From Plotosus lineatus (taxonomy: Eukaryota; Chordata; Actinopteri; Siluriformes; Plotosidae), in assembly GCA_024760905.1 (NCBI GenBank), contig CM045733.1:68323501-68387500 (forward strand): DNA of 64,000 nt, in the 5' to 3' direction. A model generated the notes under the pieces. It saw only the letters and a program-made list of their open reading frames with translations. It had not been told where the DNA came from and did no database searches. Numbering within the stretch: the first letter of the stretch is position 1; each line of letters starts with the position of its first letter. Shown here in pieces: positions 45,036 to 54,319 of the stretch. A program made the position numbers and the translations under genes.

Positions 45036-47852
45036 ATCAATGACTTGATAAGCTGATTGTGGAAAGGTTTGCTGGTGTTTGAGTAACACAGATCAGGATA
45101 TTTAGTCCTTCAGTTTAAGGTACGCCAAGTTTTATTCTTGTAATGGCTTGTAAAACCCTAGTCTTACATCTTTCAATCTGATTACAAGTGGGTTCCCTAT
45201 AATGCAGTTATTAATAAAGGTACATGTCTGAAGGCCGTAAACTGAGCCTTTTGTATCTGATCATCTCTAATAATACAATGCACATTATACACAGGCACCA
45301 TGTTTATAGTGACCAACTTGGTAGAAAAAAAAATTATTATGTAACATGAAAAGGAAAAATACAATTGCATCATATCAGTGCATTCACTAACAGGGTTGCC
45401 GAACTGATTGACTTACTTGCCCATAAGGTCAAGCTGGCTCTTGGCATGCTGACCACCTGTAATATGTGCAGACCAGTCCTATGTATAAAAAAGTAATACA
45501 GCACAGAATTACAACAAAGGTCACATGAGTCCAATATCCAGCATGTACAATATACATAACAACATAATCAAGGTTATAATAATACATTATAACAATCAAT
45601 AACAACAATCAATGTTCCTCAGACTTGGACTGATATCAGATTATACTACAGACTGCAAAATAGCTTTTATTAATCATATTTGCAATTACAGTATTAAGAT
45701 TTTGTTTGTGTCAACATCTTAGCCAGCTCTCCAACTATATAAGAAAACTGTCATGCTACGTCCATGGAAACTACATACCTTTTCAGAAAAGACTGTGATG
45801 TTGCAGAGAACACATAAGTAAGGAAAAACAGGGGGAACAGTGCCACTGAAGTCTGAAGCCTCCCTCGTGTTAGGCACCTTGTGCGCTTAGAGGACATTGA
45901 AATAAATTCATGCATTAAAAAATAAATAAATAAAATAATGGGAATTCCTGGACGTTATATCTGCACAAGATTTATTTTTAATTGATTATTATTGCAGCAT
46001 ATATGAACACTCACTTCTGTTTCATCAATTATGGCATTCAGTGGTTTGTTATATCTGTATAATACATTGGTAAGTATAACAGAGAATAGAAGTAACCTAG
46101 AAGAAGTAACCCTGAGTTTACACCAGGGCACAATGTCGCTGATCTCCACGAGTGAAGTTAGTGGGATCACGTAGAGCTTGTGAGATTGAATTGTGATGAT
46201 CTTGAGAGTATTTTGTGGATTTGTGATAATTGCAGAAAAATTTTAGACTGTCAAAAATTCTGTTGAGATTATTACAACGTATTATGTTTTGACATCAATT
46301 GTGATACGACGTGGGAATTGTACTACAGCACAGTAGAATTTAACAGATCTGGATACGCCATTGTTCAAGTCTCTTCTCCCGAACGCACCTGGACCAGTGC
46401 TTACAAATAAAGCCGGCAACCGGCAGGCTTTCTGTGTACTGGAGTCCTGCCTGCTGTCTGTTTTCACTTTAGTTTTCACATGAAAAAAACCCTGTATTTT
46501 CCTACATGCATTGTACCTCCTGCTATCATGCACACGTACTACACTATAACAATTATATTTGATCACTTGGTCATTTTGGTGTCAGTGAACTTACTGCCCA
46601 ACCTGTTTTAACAACAGACGAGCAGGTGCGCATCTCAGCTCCATTACAGTAGTTTTACAGAGCAACACACATTTTGTACTGGATCTCTGCCTGATTCAGT
46701 GGGAAGTATATACGCTATGCGGTATTCGATCTAGTTTACTCAGTGAACTACTGTATTGTTGTTGTTTTTTAAACTATTTATCTGTATTAGAATCACTGCT
46801 ACAATATGGGATTTTCCCTGAGCAGTGCGAGTTTAAGAGCTGATCTACTGTACGTGTCCAAAATGTATAATAAATGCCCAGGTTTAATTATTAATAATGT
46901 ATGAACGCATCACGGAGGAAGGTGCTCCACTAACGCTCAAACACACATCTATGTTTTAGCCTATATCCTACACATTCACAGTGAGCCAGAATGGGACCGT
47001 CCAGATGTGGAATCTGTCATTTATTGTGCTTGAGGGTCTCATTGGCCTGAGAGTTAAAGATTTGAAACCAATAATGCAGGATAAAATAGCAGCTGTCAAA
47101 GAAGCCTAAGCCAACCTCAGACCTCGTATTATCAGCTTATGAGGGAATGCACAACTAATTCACCAACAAGCATTATTATTTAGAATAAGCATTATTCACA
47201 CACCGCTACACAGTGTCACGTGTTCATCAATTTCTCATGATGGATCCTCAATTCAGCATTTTCTTCAGTGTCATTTTTTTAAGTTGGTCAACCGTAATGA
47301 TGACATTATGAGAAAAGAAGTTAATGCTACTTCTAGTGGTTCTCCCGCTATTTAAAAACAACTTGAAAGCCATGTGCACCCTGCCTCCTTTTTATACCCC
47401 AATCATACTGCATGTGTAGTCATAACTCAGGGAGCACCATGCTTTTTTTTTAATTTCAGAGATCACGGACATCGTACTCCAGTGTAAACCCAAGGTAATA
47501 AAATTAATGAATAATTAATAAACATTTTTTTAAGTACCAATAAAATAAGTATGCCAAGATACAAGGTGCTGCTGGTATTTCATTTTTTGCCAAAGAGCAA
47601 GAACCAGATTGCTGAACATTATCCCTCACTATGAAATATTATATTTATGAGCTATTGTAAAACTTCAACTTTATACAGCACCATCGCAATGTGAGGCTAT
47701 GTGATGCTTTTAGAAGATGTGTGCTTGTTTAAAAATTACCTTTGGATCCTTCATTCCTGAAATCACAAGAAGAGAGACTTTCTGAAACAGTATGACATTT
47801 TAAAAACAAAAGCAGAGAAATAGAATACTTAGTATATTTTATGTAATCAATG

Positions 47853-47896
<44 letters not shown>

Positions 47897-50800
47897 ATCC
47901 TCACTTAGGACTGAGATCCACCTGCGACCACCAAATTTCACGAAGGAGGATCTACCCCCTGACTGATGTTTACGTACATGTATATGTATAGATAATATCA
48001 ATAAATACATATTCAATGCTTATAACAATTAAACTTTCAAAAATAATGCACAAGATGTAAAGAAAATATAAATACACACACATACAGATGCATGCGCAGG
48101 CAGATGCGCGTGCATGCATTCAGATGCGTTCCTCATATAAAAATGTAAGCAGTTTTGAAGGGGGGGGGGGTTTGGGTTGTTTTTTTGTTTGGTTTTTGTT
48201 TGCATAATTGGCCTTCTTTTTGCGGCATTTTCCTTAACTTTTTCCTCTATTCTTCCTTAATTTGATTCTTTTTTAATTCGATTAATTAAAAAAGCGATGC
48301 ACTGAAGCCGCATGAATTGAAGCACGAAGTAGAGAGGGATCCCTGTATGTGTGTGTTTGTGTGTGTGGAATCACACACACAGGAAGTGAAGGGTAAAAAA
48401 CTGAGAACCATAGCCCCGAATATTAGCCCCCAAATGCACATAGCATAGAATCAATGCAATTTTAAATGTTAATAGTTAAACTATCTTGTTCAAATCAGTA
48501 ACCACAACTAAAATATCATTAAAATTATTTTCACAAGATTTATTTACCTTCTTTTAGGCTCAACAATATGATCCCGCTTTGGATATCTACAGTAAAAAAA
48601 AAAAAATAATAAAAACCTTACATCACTGTGAAACCTGTCTTGTACAAAGCACTGAAATACAACTAGAATATCATTACAATTCTTTTCACCTTTTTACAGA
48701 TTCAATACTCCGGCCCTGCTTTGGATATCTATAGGGAGAGAGAAATAAATAAAGAAATAAATAAAGAAATAAAATGTTATATCTGCCCGATAATTTGACA
48801 GTCAGAGGCTTGCCTAAATTCTAATAACTTCTAAAACGGGTGGGCAAACTATGGCCAGCGGGCCACATCCGGCCTGTTGGTCTTTTTAATCTTGCCCGCC
48901 GAAAATTGTTTGGTATAAATTCATGTTTGACGTGAATGATTGATCGATTGCATTCATTTGACTTTGACTTGTAATGACAGCATTTTACCACTGGTGGCGC
49001 ATTAGGCGCAGTAAGTTGGTTTTGTGGAGCTCTCTTCTACTGCACAAAGGCCATCTGCAGCAATGTCAAATAAAAATAGACAGCGAGTGTGACGTGGCTC
49101 ATAAGTAATGAATATTTAAATACTTTTTACTAAAGTCCAGTCAAAGGCTGTATGTCTTATTTGCCAAGAAAGCATTTCGGTTTTAAACGAATACATCAGC
49201 TGCCACTTTTTCACCAAGCATGCTAATTACATCAACAACGTGTCACCACAGGAACGTCCGGCTACCGTTAATAGTTTGGTCGCGAGCTTGCAGGCTCAGC
49301 AAAACATCTTCATCCAAGCAACTTCCATCCAAGAATCAAGCACGAGGATATATGCATAATTCACCAGGAAGCACTGCATAACTCCGTGGTATAAATCTCG
49401 ACTACGTAATGAAGCTCGTTGTGAAACTCATTAACAACATTCTAGTGACGGGACTTCACCATCGTCAGTTTATTCATTTTCCTGAAGAAACTGATGCTGA
49501 TCACAGGGACTTGCTTTACCATGCTAATGTCTGCTGGTTCAGTTGGGGGAAAGTATGTCAGTGAGTGTGGAGCTCAAACAGGAGACTCGTTTTTTTTTTC
49601 AAGCTTCTTGTTTGCTTTTACTGTGGCCAAACTGACCCACATGAACGAGCTGAATGTGAAGCTACAAAGGGAAAAACAGCTTGTGCATGAAATGCAAAGA
49701 AACGTCAGAGACACGACATTAAAGGAGAAATTCAGCGCCCTTAAACTGGATGAGTTTTATGTTTCATTAAGTGCAGCCAAATTTCCAAACATCCTGAAGA
49801 TGGCACAGAGGATGCTGGTGTTGTTTGGCTCGACATGTGCGTGTGTGAACAGACTTTAAAGCACCCGACAGATCCCAATTGAGTGATGAATACTTCAAAA
49901 TTGTTCTGAGAATCGCCACAACAGAATTACCACCAGACTTTGATGCACTGGCAAAAATGGGTGATCAACAACACTGTTCCTGCTAAAGGGTATGTGAATA
50001 TTTTAATGATTTTTTTTCTGTTTATGTTTGATATGTATTGTTTAAAAAAAAAGTGCATTTTTTTTTTTTATCGTATCTTGCTGACCTGGCCCGTTTGTCA
50101 AATTTTAAAAGTCAATGTGGCCTCCAGGCCAAAATAATTGACCACCCCCTGGTCTAAAGTATGTCCCAAGTCCAAATCATTTTAAATCAGTATGACTTTA
50201 TTGCAAATCGTGAAACTTGTCCTGTTCAAACTCGTAATATACAACTAGAAGTCCTTTCACAAGGTTTATTCACCTTCTTGCAGATTCAATAGTCTGATCC
50301 CAAGTAGGGTACCTACACAAAGAGAAATATCAAATTTATGAACAGTGTAAACTCTGGCTGACAAGATGCCACACAGATCGTCCACAAAGATTTTATGACA
50401 TACACTTACTTTCTCATGAGCTCACGCTGACTTCTTACGTGCTCACTACCGCGAACATGAGAAAACCAGTCCTAAACAAAGCAGGAGGGAAATACATAAA
50501 TATAATAAATATAACATATATAACATATAGCCAGCAGCATGTTTCCAGATAACTGGCTGCACTATAATAGAGGGGTTTTCTTTTGAATTATGTCACACAC
50601 CAATGTTGTTTATCACTGGATAAACAATGCTGATCATTTTCATAAGGAAAAAGTAATTTTTGAAAGAAAAAAAATACTAAAACTGCACCTAAAGATAAAT
50701 TAAAAACAAAGCAAACGACTTTCATTTTAAAAAAATATGGTGCATCTCGAGAGGTTACTGGAGTGGGGTGGGGTGGACTGGAGTGGGGTGGACTGGGGTG

Positions 50801-52097
50801 GGGTGGGGTGGGGTGGGGTGGGGGTTTCACACCTACTCAACACAACCTCAGGTGTCAGAAAAAATTTCTGATTGGAAAAATTCAATCGAACCTCTCAGAG
50901 GATACAAGATTTCCAAAGCTTAACCTGGATTCTCACATACTGCCTCAACAAATCTGTTGATGACTGTTCAAAATTTTAAAAGGCGGTTATGCACACTCAC
51001 TTCAAAAAGGTCGATCCAAAATTTACTCCACCCACAGTACTAAAATAACTTACTAACATACATACATATACAAACATCAACATTATCTAAATCAACAAGA
51101 CATAAATAATCCCATACTAAAATAAAACTTATTTAAATTGCAAATAGTATGAAACAAAAATTAAGAAAAAAAAAAATTATTCCAACACTTATGGGCCACA
51201 GTACATGTACTGGTACAATACCATCCTCATTTCCCAGTTAACTTACCAGAGTTTCCAAAGATGATTAATTTACATCATTCGATGATTTGTTGACAAGGTG
51301 CTAATGATAGCTGTATGAAAACTCAAGAAACTACCTACCTTTGTAGAATAGACGGAAATGTCACAGAGACAACAGACATGAGGAAAAGTCGGAGGAGATT
51401 TGCAATTGAAGTCTAAGGCCTCCATCTTAGTGGGTGCGATAACAGGTGGCTGTAATTTCAGAGAAAGCAGAGGCCTCGGTTTGATGTCAGCAAAAGAGTG
51501 TGACGAGGCCTCTGGTGATTTCAGGGTACTGTAATGTGGGACAGTATCCTCGGGGATCCTGTAGTGTGGAACAGTGCTTCTTTTACTGGTGGAGCTGCAG
51601 GTGGAAGAACTTCGTTGTGGATTCCCCCAGTGGTCTTGCCATGGTTGATCTTTTTCAGGAGAAAGAGAACGTACTGGACGTGCAGGCCTTTTAATCGGAT
51701 ACTCGACAGGGGCCGTGTGGCCGCTTCGCTCCCAGGAATGACCTGAGGTATCATCAAGAGGCTGACTGGTGCTGGGCTTAGATGATGAAGAGCTTGACAA
51801 CTTACGTTCTTTGATCTGTAGGAGGTGTTGGGAAAGTGTCTCCACTGTGAAGAGATGCTCAGGAAGTTCTGCCAGATGTGCAATGTCACTTGATTCCAAT
51901 CCACAGCTATGAAGGAATGACAATGCCGTTCCGGGTAAGTGGGCACGTGAATCAGTTCTCCCAGAAGATAACGCCGAGGGAGACAGGGACCGAACACTTG
52001 GCTGGGAGGTATTCGAATGTCTCTGGTATGAATCTTCATACATGTCATGTGATAAAAAGTTATCTGCCGAGTTGGTGTAGGGATATTTCTGAGACAT
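33139..52097 (-). CDS. matr3l1: Matrin-3-like protein, right paralogue (MATR3L-R), complete
   Basis: Complete minus-strand gene. Exons: 52097-51339, 50471-50410, 50312-50274, 48728-48690, 48586-48548, 47756-47740, 45885-45779, 45478-45417, 44338-44300, 44211-44183, 44094-44039, 43955-43836, 43512-43388, 43294-42766, (42580-42540 or 38342-38278), 36957-36705, 36608-36431, 33391-33276, 33189-33139. With the 41-nt option the model is exactly 886 residues plus stop. Fingers: C242/C245/H258/H264 and C343/C346/H359/H365; RRM1 about 421-496; C-terminal finger C842/C845/H859/H865. The C-terminal segment [12 protein letters not shown] followed by the finger closely resembles the C-terminus of Matrin-3, which fixes the family. 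Oddities: three 39-nt exons in a row after finger 1, and no intact RRM2, since only a damaged half-exon remains. Expected role, by family, is nuclear RNA binding. Right and left copies lie head-to-tail. Confidence 0.88.
33276..33391 (-). CDS. matr3l1: MATR3L-R exon: C-terminal matrin-type finger
   Basis: 116 nt; [19 protein letters not shown] then [12 protein letters not shown], with C842, C845, H859 and H865. Very close to the second finger of Matrin-3. Acceptor atttcag, donor GTGATT. Confidence 0.9.
33609..34420. mobile_element. pogo-like element, right-truncated
   Basis: Starts cagtcgggcctcctacttat and shares 'tacgaaa...cttacgaaaag' blocks and the catcccgccccg stretch with 20603-21319. 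No matching right end. Contains a GA microsatellite (34251-34310). Confidence 0.65.
34251..34312. repeat. GA microsatellite
   Basis: (GA)n with A/G interruptions. Confidence 0.9.
34430..35530. other. Intronic stretch with nothing recognised
   Basis: MATR3L-R intron before the last two exons. No coding or repeat family that I can support. Confidence 0.35.
35535..35702 (+). mobile_element. SINE fragment with L2-type tail
   Basis: Body piece (gtagctgcaaaacagtcagc) joined to ccgtgaacctaattaggatt aagcggta and an aatg repeat tail. Head missing. Confidence 0.75.
36020..36200 (-). mobile_element. Tc1/mariner transposase fragment
   Basis: Minus strand: [20 protein letters not shown] and [16 protein letters not shown], the catalytic-region signature of a Tc1-like transposase. 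About 180 bp only. Confidence 0.65.
36431..36608 (-). CDS. matr3l1: MATR3L-R exon: linker into C-terminal finger
   Basis: 178 nt; Ser/Thr/Pro-rich, ending [12 protein letters not shown], a hallmark of the segment before the last finger in Matrin-3. Acceptor gagcag, donor GTAAGTC. Confidence 0.86.
36705..36957 (-). CDS. matr3l1: MATR3L-R exon: basic then acidic Lys/Glu-rich segment
   Basis: 253 nt; [15 protein letters not shown] start looks like a nuclear-localisation signal, and a long Glu/Lys stretch follows, as in the region after RRM2 of Matrin-3. Donor GTCAGT is followed by a 17-T run in the transcript sense. Confidence 0.8.
37090..37790. repeat. Large palindrome interrupted by TA microsatellites
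   Basis: Left arm 37090-37325 (ccttccgtaggagagtgctc, gtggtgaaaccatcctctct) is mirrored by 37362-37690 (agagaggatggtttcacccc, gagcactctcctacggaagg). Centre near 37345 (aatctataatctataatcta). The right arm is expanded by two TA/CA blocks and a duplicated aaaggacag segment. Lies in the intron just upstream of the exon at 36957. Confidence 0.9.
37820..37960 (+). mobile_element. tRNA-derived SINE fragment (second family)
   Basis: ggttactggcctgaaggtca, then ggggttcaatccccag (B-box-like) and cgggcccttgagcaatacct, typical of a widespread fish SINE head. Confidence 0.6.
38278..38342 (-). pseudogene. Eroded RRM2 second-half exon of MATR3L-R
   Basis: [17 protein letters not shown] aligns with AERVELDSKNQDIVLRG of the left copy's RRM2, with the same GG|GTAATT style donor, but the exon stops about 17 residues early. 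The ancestral acceptor just upstream reads TG instead of AG. A fallback acceptor (gaccag) would give 65 nt, phase-compatible with both neighbours, so it could be spliced in but cannot form an RRM. Confidence 0.55.
38738..38900 (+). mobile_element. Repeat R3 copy 1 (pogo-like end)
   Basis: cttcaattcatgcggcttca, then gttaaggaaaatgcc and caaggccaattatgcaaaa. The same order occurs at 48215-48345 (reverse) and 55374-55516. Confidence 0.65.
38948..39791 (-). mobile_element. pogo-like element, copy 2
   Basis: Reverse copy of 9921-10785. Frame at 39339-39536 reads [20 protein letters not shown]; right end gggcgcttattacgtcaaat. Confidence 0.7.
40497..40680 (+). mobile_element. LINE 3' end
   Basis: Broken frame [20 protein letters not shown], then NSLLQLLPL, matches the C-terminus of the LINE family seen at 6.9-9.2 kb; ends at gaaagaaaatggatg. 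Confidence 0.6.
40680..41460 (+). mobile_element. L2/CR1-like LINE reverse-transcriptase relic
   Basis: Broken frames; [20 protein letters not shown] resembles the 'RPISLLPFLSK' motif region of L2-type RTs, and [13 protein letters not shown] resembles the following segment. Heavily decayed. Confidence 0.45.
41494..41850 (-). mobile_element. SINE with RTE-type tail, reverse, with target duplication
   Basis: Near-identical 17-bp duplications at 41477-41493 and 41851-41867 (aaaaaaatataatgact type). Full head, body and tail. Confidence 0.9.
41880..42440 (+). mobile_element. Two decayed SINE-like repeats in tandem
   Basis: First: ccatgggagcccaagctctc, ggcggatagccctgtccc (fish SINE body type). 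Second: aggctaactgactgctctaa, followed by an L2-like tail (gttgagataggcaccaaccc). Confidence 0.5.
42540..42580 (-). CDS. matr3l1: Optional 41-nt exon of MATR3L-R (tentative)
   Basis: [13 protein letters not shown] flanked by an accccag acceptor and a GTAAGAC donor. Its phase (0 in, 2 out) fits exactly between 42766 and 36957. No counterpart seen in the left copy; the call rests on splice signals and frame only. Confidence 0.35.
42766..43294 (-). CDS. matr3l1: MATR3L-R linker exon
   Basis: 529 nt; Ser/Arg-rich start ([11 protein letters not shown]), with only one copy of the basic unit that is repeated in the left paralogue, then an acidic Asp/Glu/Asn stretch ending HEMQE. Donor GTAGTA. Confidence 0.82.
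43388..43512 (-). CDS. matr3l1: MATR3L-R exon: RRM1 second half
   Basis: 125 nt; [19 protein letters not shown], then [11 protein letters not shown]. Acceptor cctcag, donor GTATGTAA. Confidence 0.87.
43836..43955 (-). CDS. matr3l1: MATR3L-R exon: RRM1 first half
   Basis: 120 nt; SRVVSFTPL strand, then [13 protein letters not shown]. Acceptor tatatag, donor GTACAAAG. Confidence 0.86.
44039..44094 (-). CDS. matr3l1: MATR3L-R linker exon before RRM1
   Basis: 56 nt, [19 protein letters not shown]. Donor GTAGGTTA, placed by alignment with the left copy. An internal GTGAAAG could serve as an alternative donor. Confidence 0.7.
44183..44211 (-). CDS. matr3l1: MATR3L-R 29-nt microexon
   Basis: Encodes NDDTSTDIR between split codons; acceptor cattag, donor GTAAGTC. 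One codon longer than in the left copy. Confidence 0.75.
44300..44338 (-). CDS. matr3l1: MATR3L-R 39-nt exon after finger 2
   Basis: Encodes [13 protein letters not shown], the module-2 counterpart of copies a to c. Acceptor tctgtag, donor GTAAATA. Confidence 0.85.
44410..44470. repeat. TA/TG short tandem repeats
   Basis: tacatacatatatatatatg and a short tgtgtg run next to pogo-like copy 3. Confidence 0.8.
44467..44971 (-). mobile_element. pogo-like element, copy 3, filled with TA repeats
   Basis: cattccccagtggcaggggg and gcttattacgtcgaatatgg match copies 1 and 2; a 220-bp TA/CA block has expanded inside it. Confidence 0.7.
44694..44912. repeat. TA/CA compound microsatellite
   Basis: Long TA run then alternating TA, CA and tacata blocks. 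Confidence 0.95.
44965..45033. repeat. TA microsatellite
   Basis: About 68 bp of uninterrupted TA starting exactly at the right end of pogo-like copy 3. Confidence 0.95.
45417..45478 (-). CDS. matr3l1: MATR3L-R exon: second half of finger 2
   Basis: 62 nt, [20 protein letters not shown]; histidines H359 and H365. Donor GTAAGTC. Confidence 0.86.
45779..45885 (-). CDS. matr3l1: MATR3L-R exon: first half of finger 2
   Basis: 107 nt, ending [16 protein letters not shown] with the C-x2-C pair, preceded by [12 protein letters not shown]. Donor GTATGTAG. Confidence 0.86.
45960..47720. other. Intronic stretch; possible solo LTR at about 46120-46560
   Basis: A segment with aataaag, a GC-richer core and ggcaaccggcaggctttctg looks LTR-like, but no matching TG...CA ends or duplicate copy is visible. 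Otherwise nothing recognised. Confidence 0.25.
47740..47756 (-). CDS. matr3l1: MATR3L-R 17-nt microexon
   Basis: Encodes NEGSK between split codons. Acceptor atttcag, donor GTAATT. Counterpart of 17425-17441. Confidence 0.7.
47854..47894. repeat. TA microsatellite
   Basis: About 40 bp of TA. Confidence 0.93.
48215..48350 (-). mobile_element. Repeat R3 copy 2
   Basis: Reverse copy: gcataattggccttc, gcggcattttccttaa, gcactgaagccgcatgaatt, ending gagggatccctgtatg. Confidence 0.65.
48548..48586 (-). CDS. matr3l1: MATR3L-R 39-nt exon, copy c
   Basis: Encodes [13 protein letters not shown]. Acceptor actgtag, donor GTAAATA. Same length and phase as copies a and b, so any one can be skipped without a frameshift. 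Confidence 0.75.
48690..48728 (-). CDS. matr3l1: MATR3L-R 39-nt exon, copy b
   Basis: Encodes [13 protein letters not shown]. Acceptor ctatag, donor GTGAAAA. Separated from copy a by an intron holding a hAT relic; copy c is only about 100 bp away. Confidence 0.75.
48838..50152 (+). mobile_element. hAT-like transposon relic
   Basis: Ends gggtgggcaaactatggcc and ggccaaaataattgaccacc. Broken frames ([38 protein letters not shown]) resemble hAT transposases of the Charlie/GTF2IRD2 type. Lies in the intron between 39-nt exon copies a and b of MATR3L-R. Confidence 0.75.
50274..50312 (-). CDS. matr3l1: MATR3L-R 39-nt exon, copy a
   Basis: Encodes [13 protein letters not shown]. First of three consecutive, homologous 39-nt exons of the same phase. 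Acceptor tgtgtag, donor GTGAATA. Confidence 0.84.
50410..50471 (-). CDS. matr3l1: MATR3L-R exon: second half of finger 1
   Basis: 62 nt, [20 protein letters not shown]; both zinc histidines present. Acceptor gtttag, donor GTAAGTG. Confidence 0.86.
50763..50826 (+). repeat. GGGGT minisatellite, G-quadruplex-capable
   Basis: Ten or so ggggt units with ggact interruptions, all G on the plus strand (C-rich in the MATR3L-R transcript). Confidence 0.9.
51339..52097 (-). CDS. matr3l1: MATR3L-R coding exon 1 (start, N-term, first half of finger 1)
   Basis: 253 codons from MSQKYPYT to a GTAGGTAG donor. The 3' third is nearly identical to the left paralogue and the N-terminal part more diverged. Ends [16 protein letters not shown]. 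The exon begins at 52106 after ctccag. Confidence 0.88.
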
Positions 52098-52286
52098 GTC
52101 GCAGGGCTGGAGATTTCCAGACAACAAAACAATGATCACCAAGTGCAGCTATTCAGTGAAGTGGAGTTGATGTTGCTTAAGTTGCAGACTAGCATTCACC
52201 TGTTGATAAAGTTTGTAGATGAAAAGAAAATCATGCACTGAGGATCCTTCTCGTAGTCCAGTAACGAGTCAACAAACTCAGACTTA

Positions 52287-52367
52287 CCTCCAGGAATCAC
52301 CGAGACAAAATCTTTCGGACACTGGCGCGTTATGCAATCATTTCTGACACACCATCTCATGAAGGTT
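52287..52367 (-). other. MATR3L-R candidate non-coding 5' UTR exon
   Basis: Acceptor tgtcag, donor GTAAGTC; 81 nt. Homologous to 24234-24268 but with about 40 extra nt in the middle. About 180 nt of intron separate it from coding exon 1. Contains a short upstream ORF. Confidence 0.5.
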
Positions 52368-52379
52368 CTGACACGGGTG

Positions 52380-53890
52380 TGCCGATAATTATGAGTTTAG
52401 CAAGATGTTGTCCCATTCTGGAAGAAATTTTCAAGGCAAGTATGTTTTTAATAAAGATAAGCAAACCAAGGTCTTCGCTTCACTGGTCTGTTTTATGGTC
52501 AAGGGAATTCACACAATACAAACTATGTTGCAGACTTCCCACCATCACCCAAACAACACCACTGGAACTGGAACGTATTCTCCTTTTGAAATAAAAACAT
52601 ACACCAGCTAATGAAACAACTGTTGTTATACAAGACCATGCTAACATCTGCGACAACAGCATTGTCGGATGACATCTGAATGGTGTGACGTGCCTCCACA
52701 AATGATAAAAATGCTATCCAAGCAAACCCTCAGGTATATGCGGATATGGAGTATATTAATATAAACCATGTGATTTGGCTTACAACAGATTTGAACATAT
52801 AACAATACCGTGTTACCTGTGCTACTATATTCAATTCTACTACTATGAGACAGCTGCCCACCAGGGTGGCTTTATGGACTACTATTCCAGAAGTGGCACC
52901 CCTCTCTAATCTGCAATGCTCATTCAGCAGCCCTTCATCAATGATGACAAGAGAATGGAAGAGTATAATTCATTTACATTAAGAACTGGGTGGCATTATA
53001 GTGGAATGACACCCACACCTTAATAAAACCTTGTATACATTCCATGCACATAAGTTTAATATCCATTAATATTCTCGTTGCTGGCATCTTCCTTATTGGA
53101 ACTGACATGCCTATGTTCATTTTTTTTTATTTTTTTTTTATTTCACACTCAAGAATTAAATGAACTACAAAAAACAACCTTTAGAAACAGGCTAGTGCAA
53201 GCTATCGAACGCATTTTAGCAGACTGCAACTTCAACGATGTAACTATAAACCACATGAGTGTAACAGGCGATTTTGGAAGGCGTTCGTTTTATTACCGTT
53301 TCAGTAATTATATACTTACCAAGCAACCTATATTGCACGTGTGTGTGAGTGTTGGCCCAAATATCAGTGTAACTGGTAAGCGTGGTAATAAAAGGGGTAA
53401 CTGGGGTAATACGGGCCATTTTAATTAAATAGACTGGAACTTGAAAAATATTGAGGGGAAAATGAAACAAATATTTGAGTCATCATCGTGTAGATTGACA
53501 TCTCTGAAATGCATAATTTATAGCTTTCTAACTGTTGACCATCGATCCTTATAATTCTATAACATTAAAAGGGCCTGTATTACCCCAATTAAAGGATAAT
53601 ATGGGTCACTCAAATTTTTTTTTGTGATCAGCCACTTCATTTAGTAGCAATGCAGAAGAGTTGGGTTCCGACTTCATTTTGTAATTTATAGGCATGGTTG
53701 CTTTTCTTTTATCTATGAGACAAGCAACAAAAAACGGAGGCCTATTATGCATATTAAAATAGTACAAATAGACCACCTTACCAAGTAAAAAAAAAACATT
53801 TCTGCTGGGTTAGGTTAGGAGCCTAGACCGGAAAACTGGTTTATGAGCAAGAGGCATTTTACAATATTTCATTTCCATGGAGTAATTTGA
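52380..53890. other. Upstream of MATR3L-R, no gene recognised
   Basis: Short frames only; none is splice-supported or recognised. Poly-T tracts near 53130. Confidence 0.35.
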
Positions 53891-53896
53891 GTTCTG

Positions 53897-54226
53897 AGGG
53901 GCAGTGGTGGCCTGGAGGTAAAGAGCACTGGATCACTGATCCTAAGGTTGGGGGTCGAGTCCCCCCCCAAGTGCAACTAAGTGGGTTATCAAAGGCGGGC
54001 CATGTCTCTCACTGTCTATGGTGAGAGGGTCATGTAAAAGAACCATTGCTGACTTTCGACAAGAGTAGCTGCAAAGCCGTCAGCGGGTTTCTGCCCCTTG
54101 CTAAAGGGTTGTGTCAGGACGGGCATCTGACGTAAAAATCTAAGCAAAATCAAACATGCGAATTAGATGATTCGCTGTGGCGACCCCTGAAAAAGGGAAA
54201 ATCCGAAAGGAAAAGAAGAAGAGGTC
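53897..54226 (+). mobile_element. SINE with RTE-type tail
   Basis: Full-length but with several substitutions; imperfect duplication atttgagttct / atttgggttct at 53885-53895 and 54227-54237. The tail reads cgacccctgaaaaagggaaa, nearer the LINE form. Confidence 0.85.
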
Positions 54227-54319
54227 ATTTGGGTTCTCCCATTTATCCACAAATCTACTGACCCATATTACCCTTTCCATAATGTTTCAGAATTTTGGAA
54301 ATTTGACAAAAACCACTAT

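Noticed and set aside
46120..46560. LTR-like segment with AATAAA
   Set aside because: No TG...CA ends, no second LTR, no internal retroviral-type genes; kept only as a weak note.
49494..49859. 121-residue plus-strand frame
   Set aside because: Lies inside the hAT relic at 48838-50152 and is not in the transposase-like frame.
53078..53428. 116-residue plus-strand frame
   Set aside because: Starts in a poly-T Phe run, no recognisable motif, no splice context.
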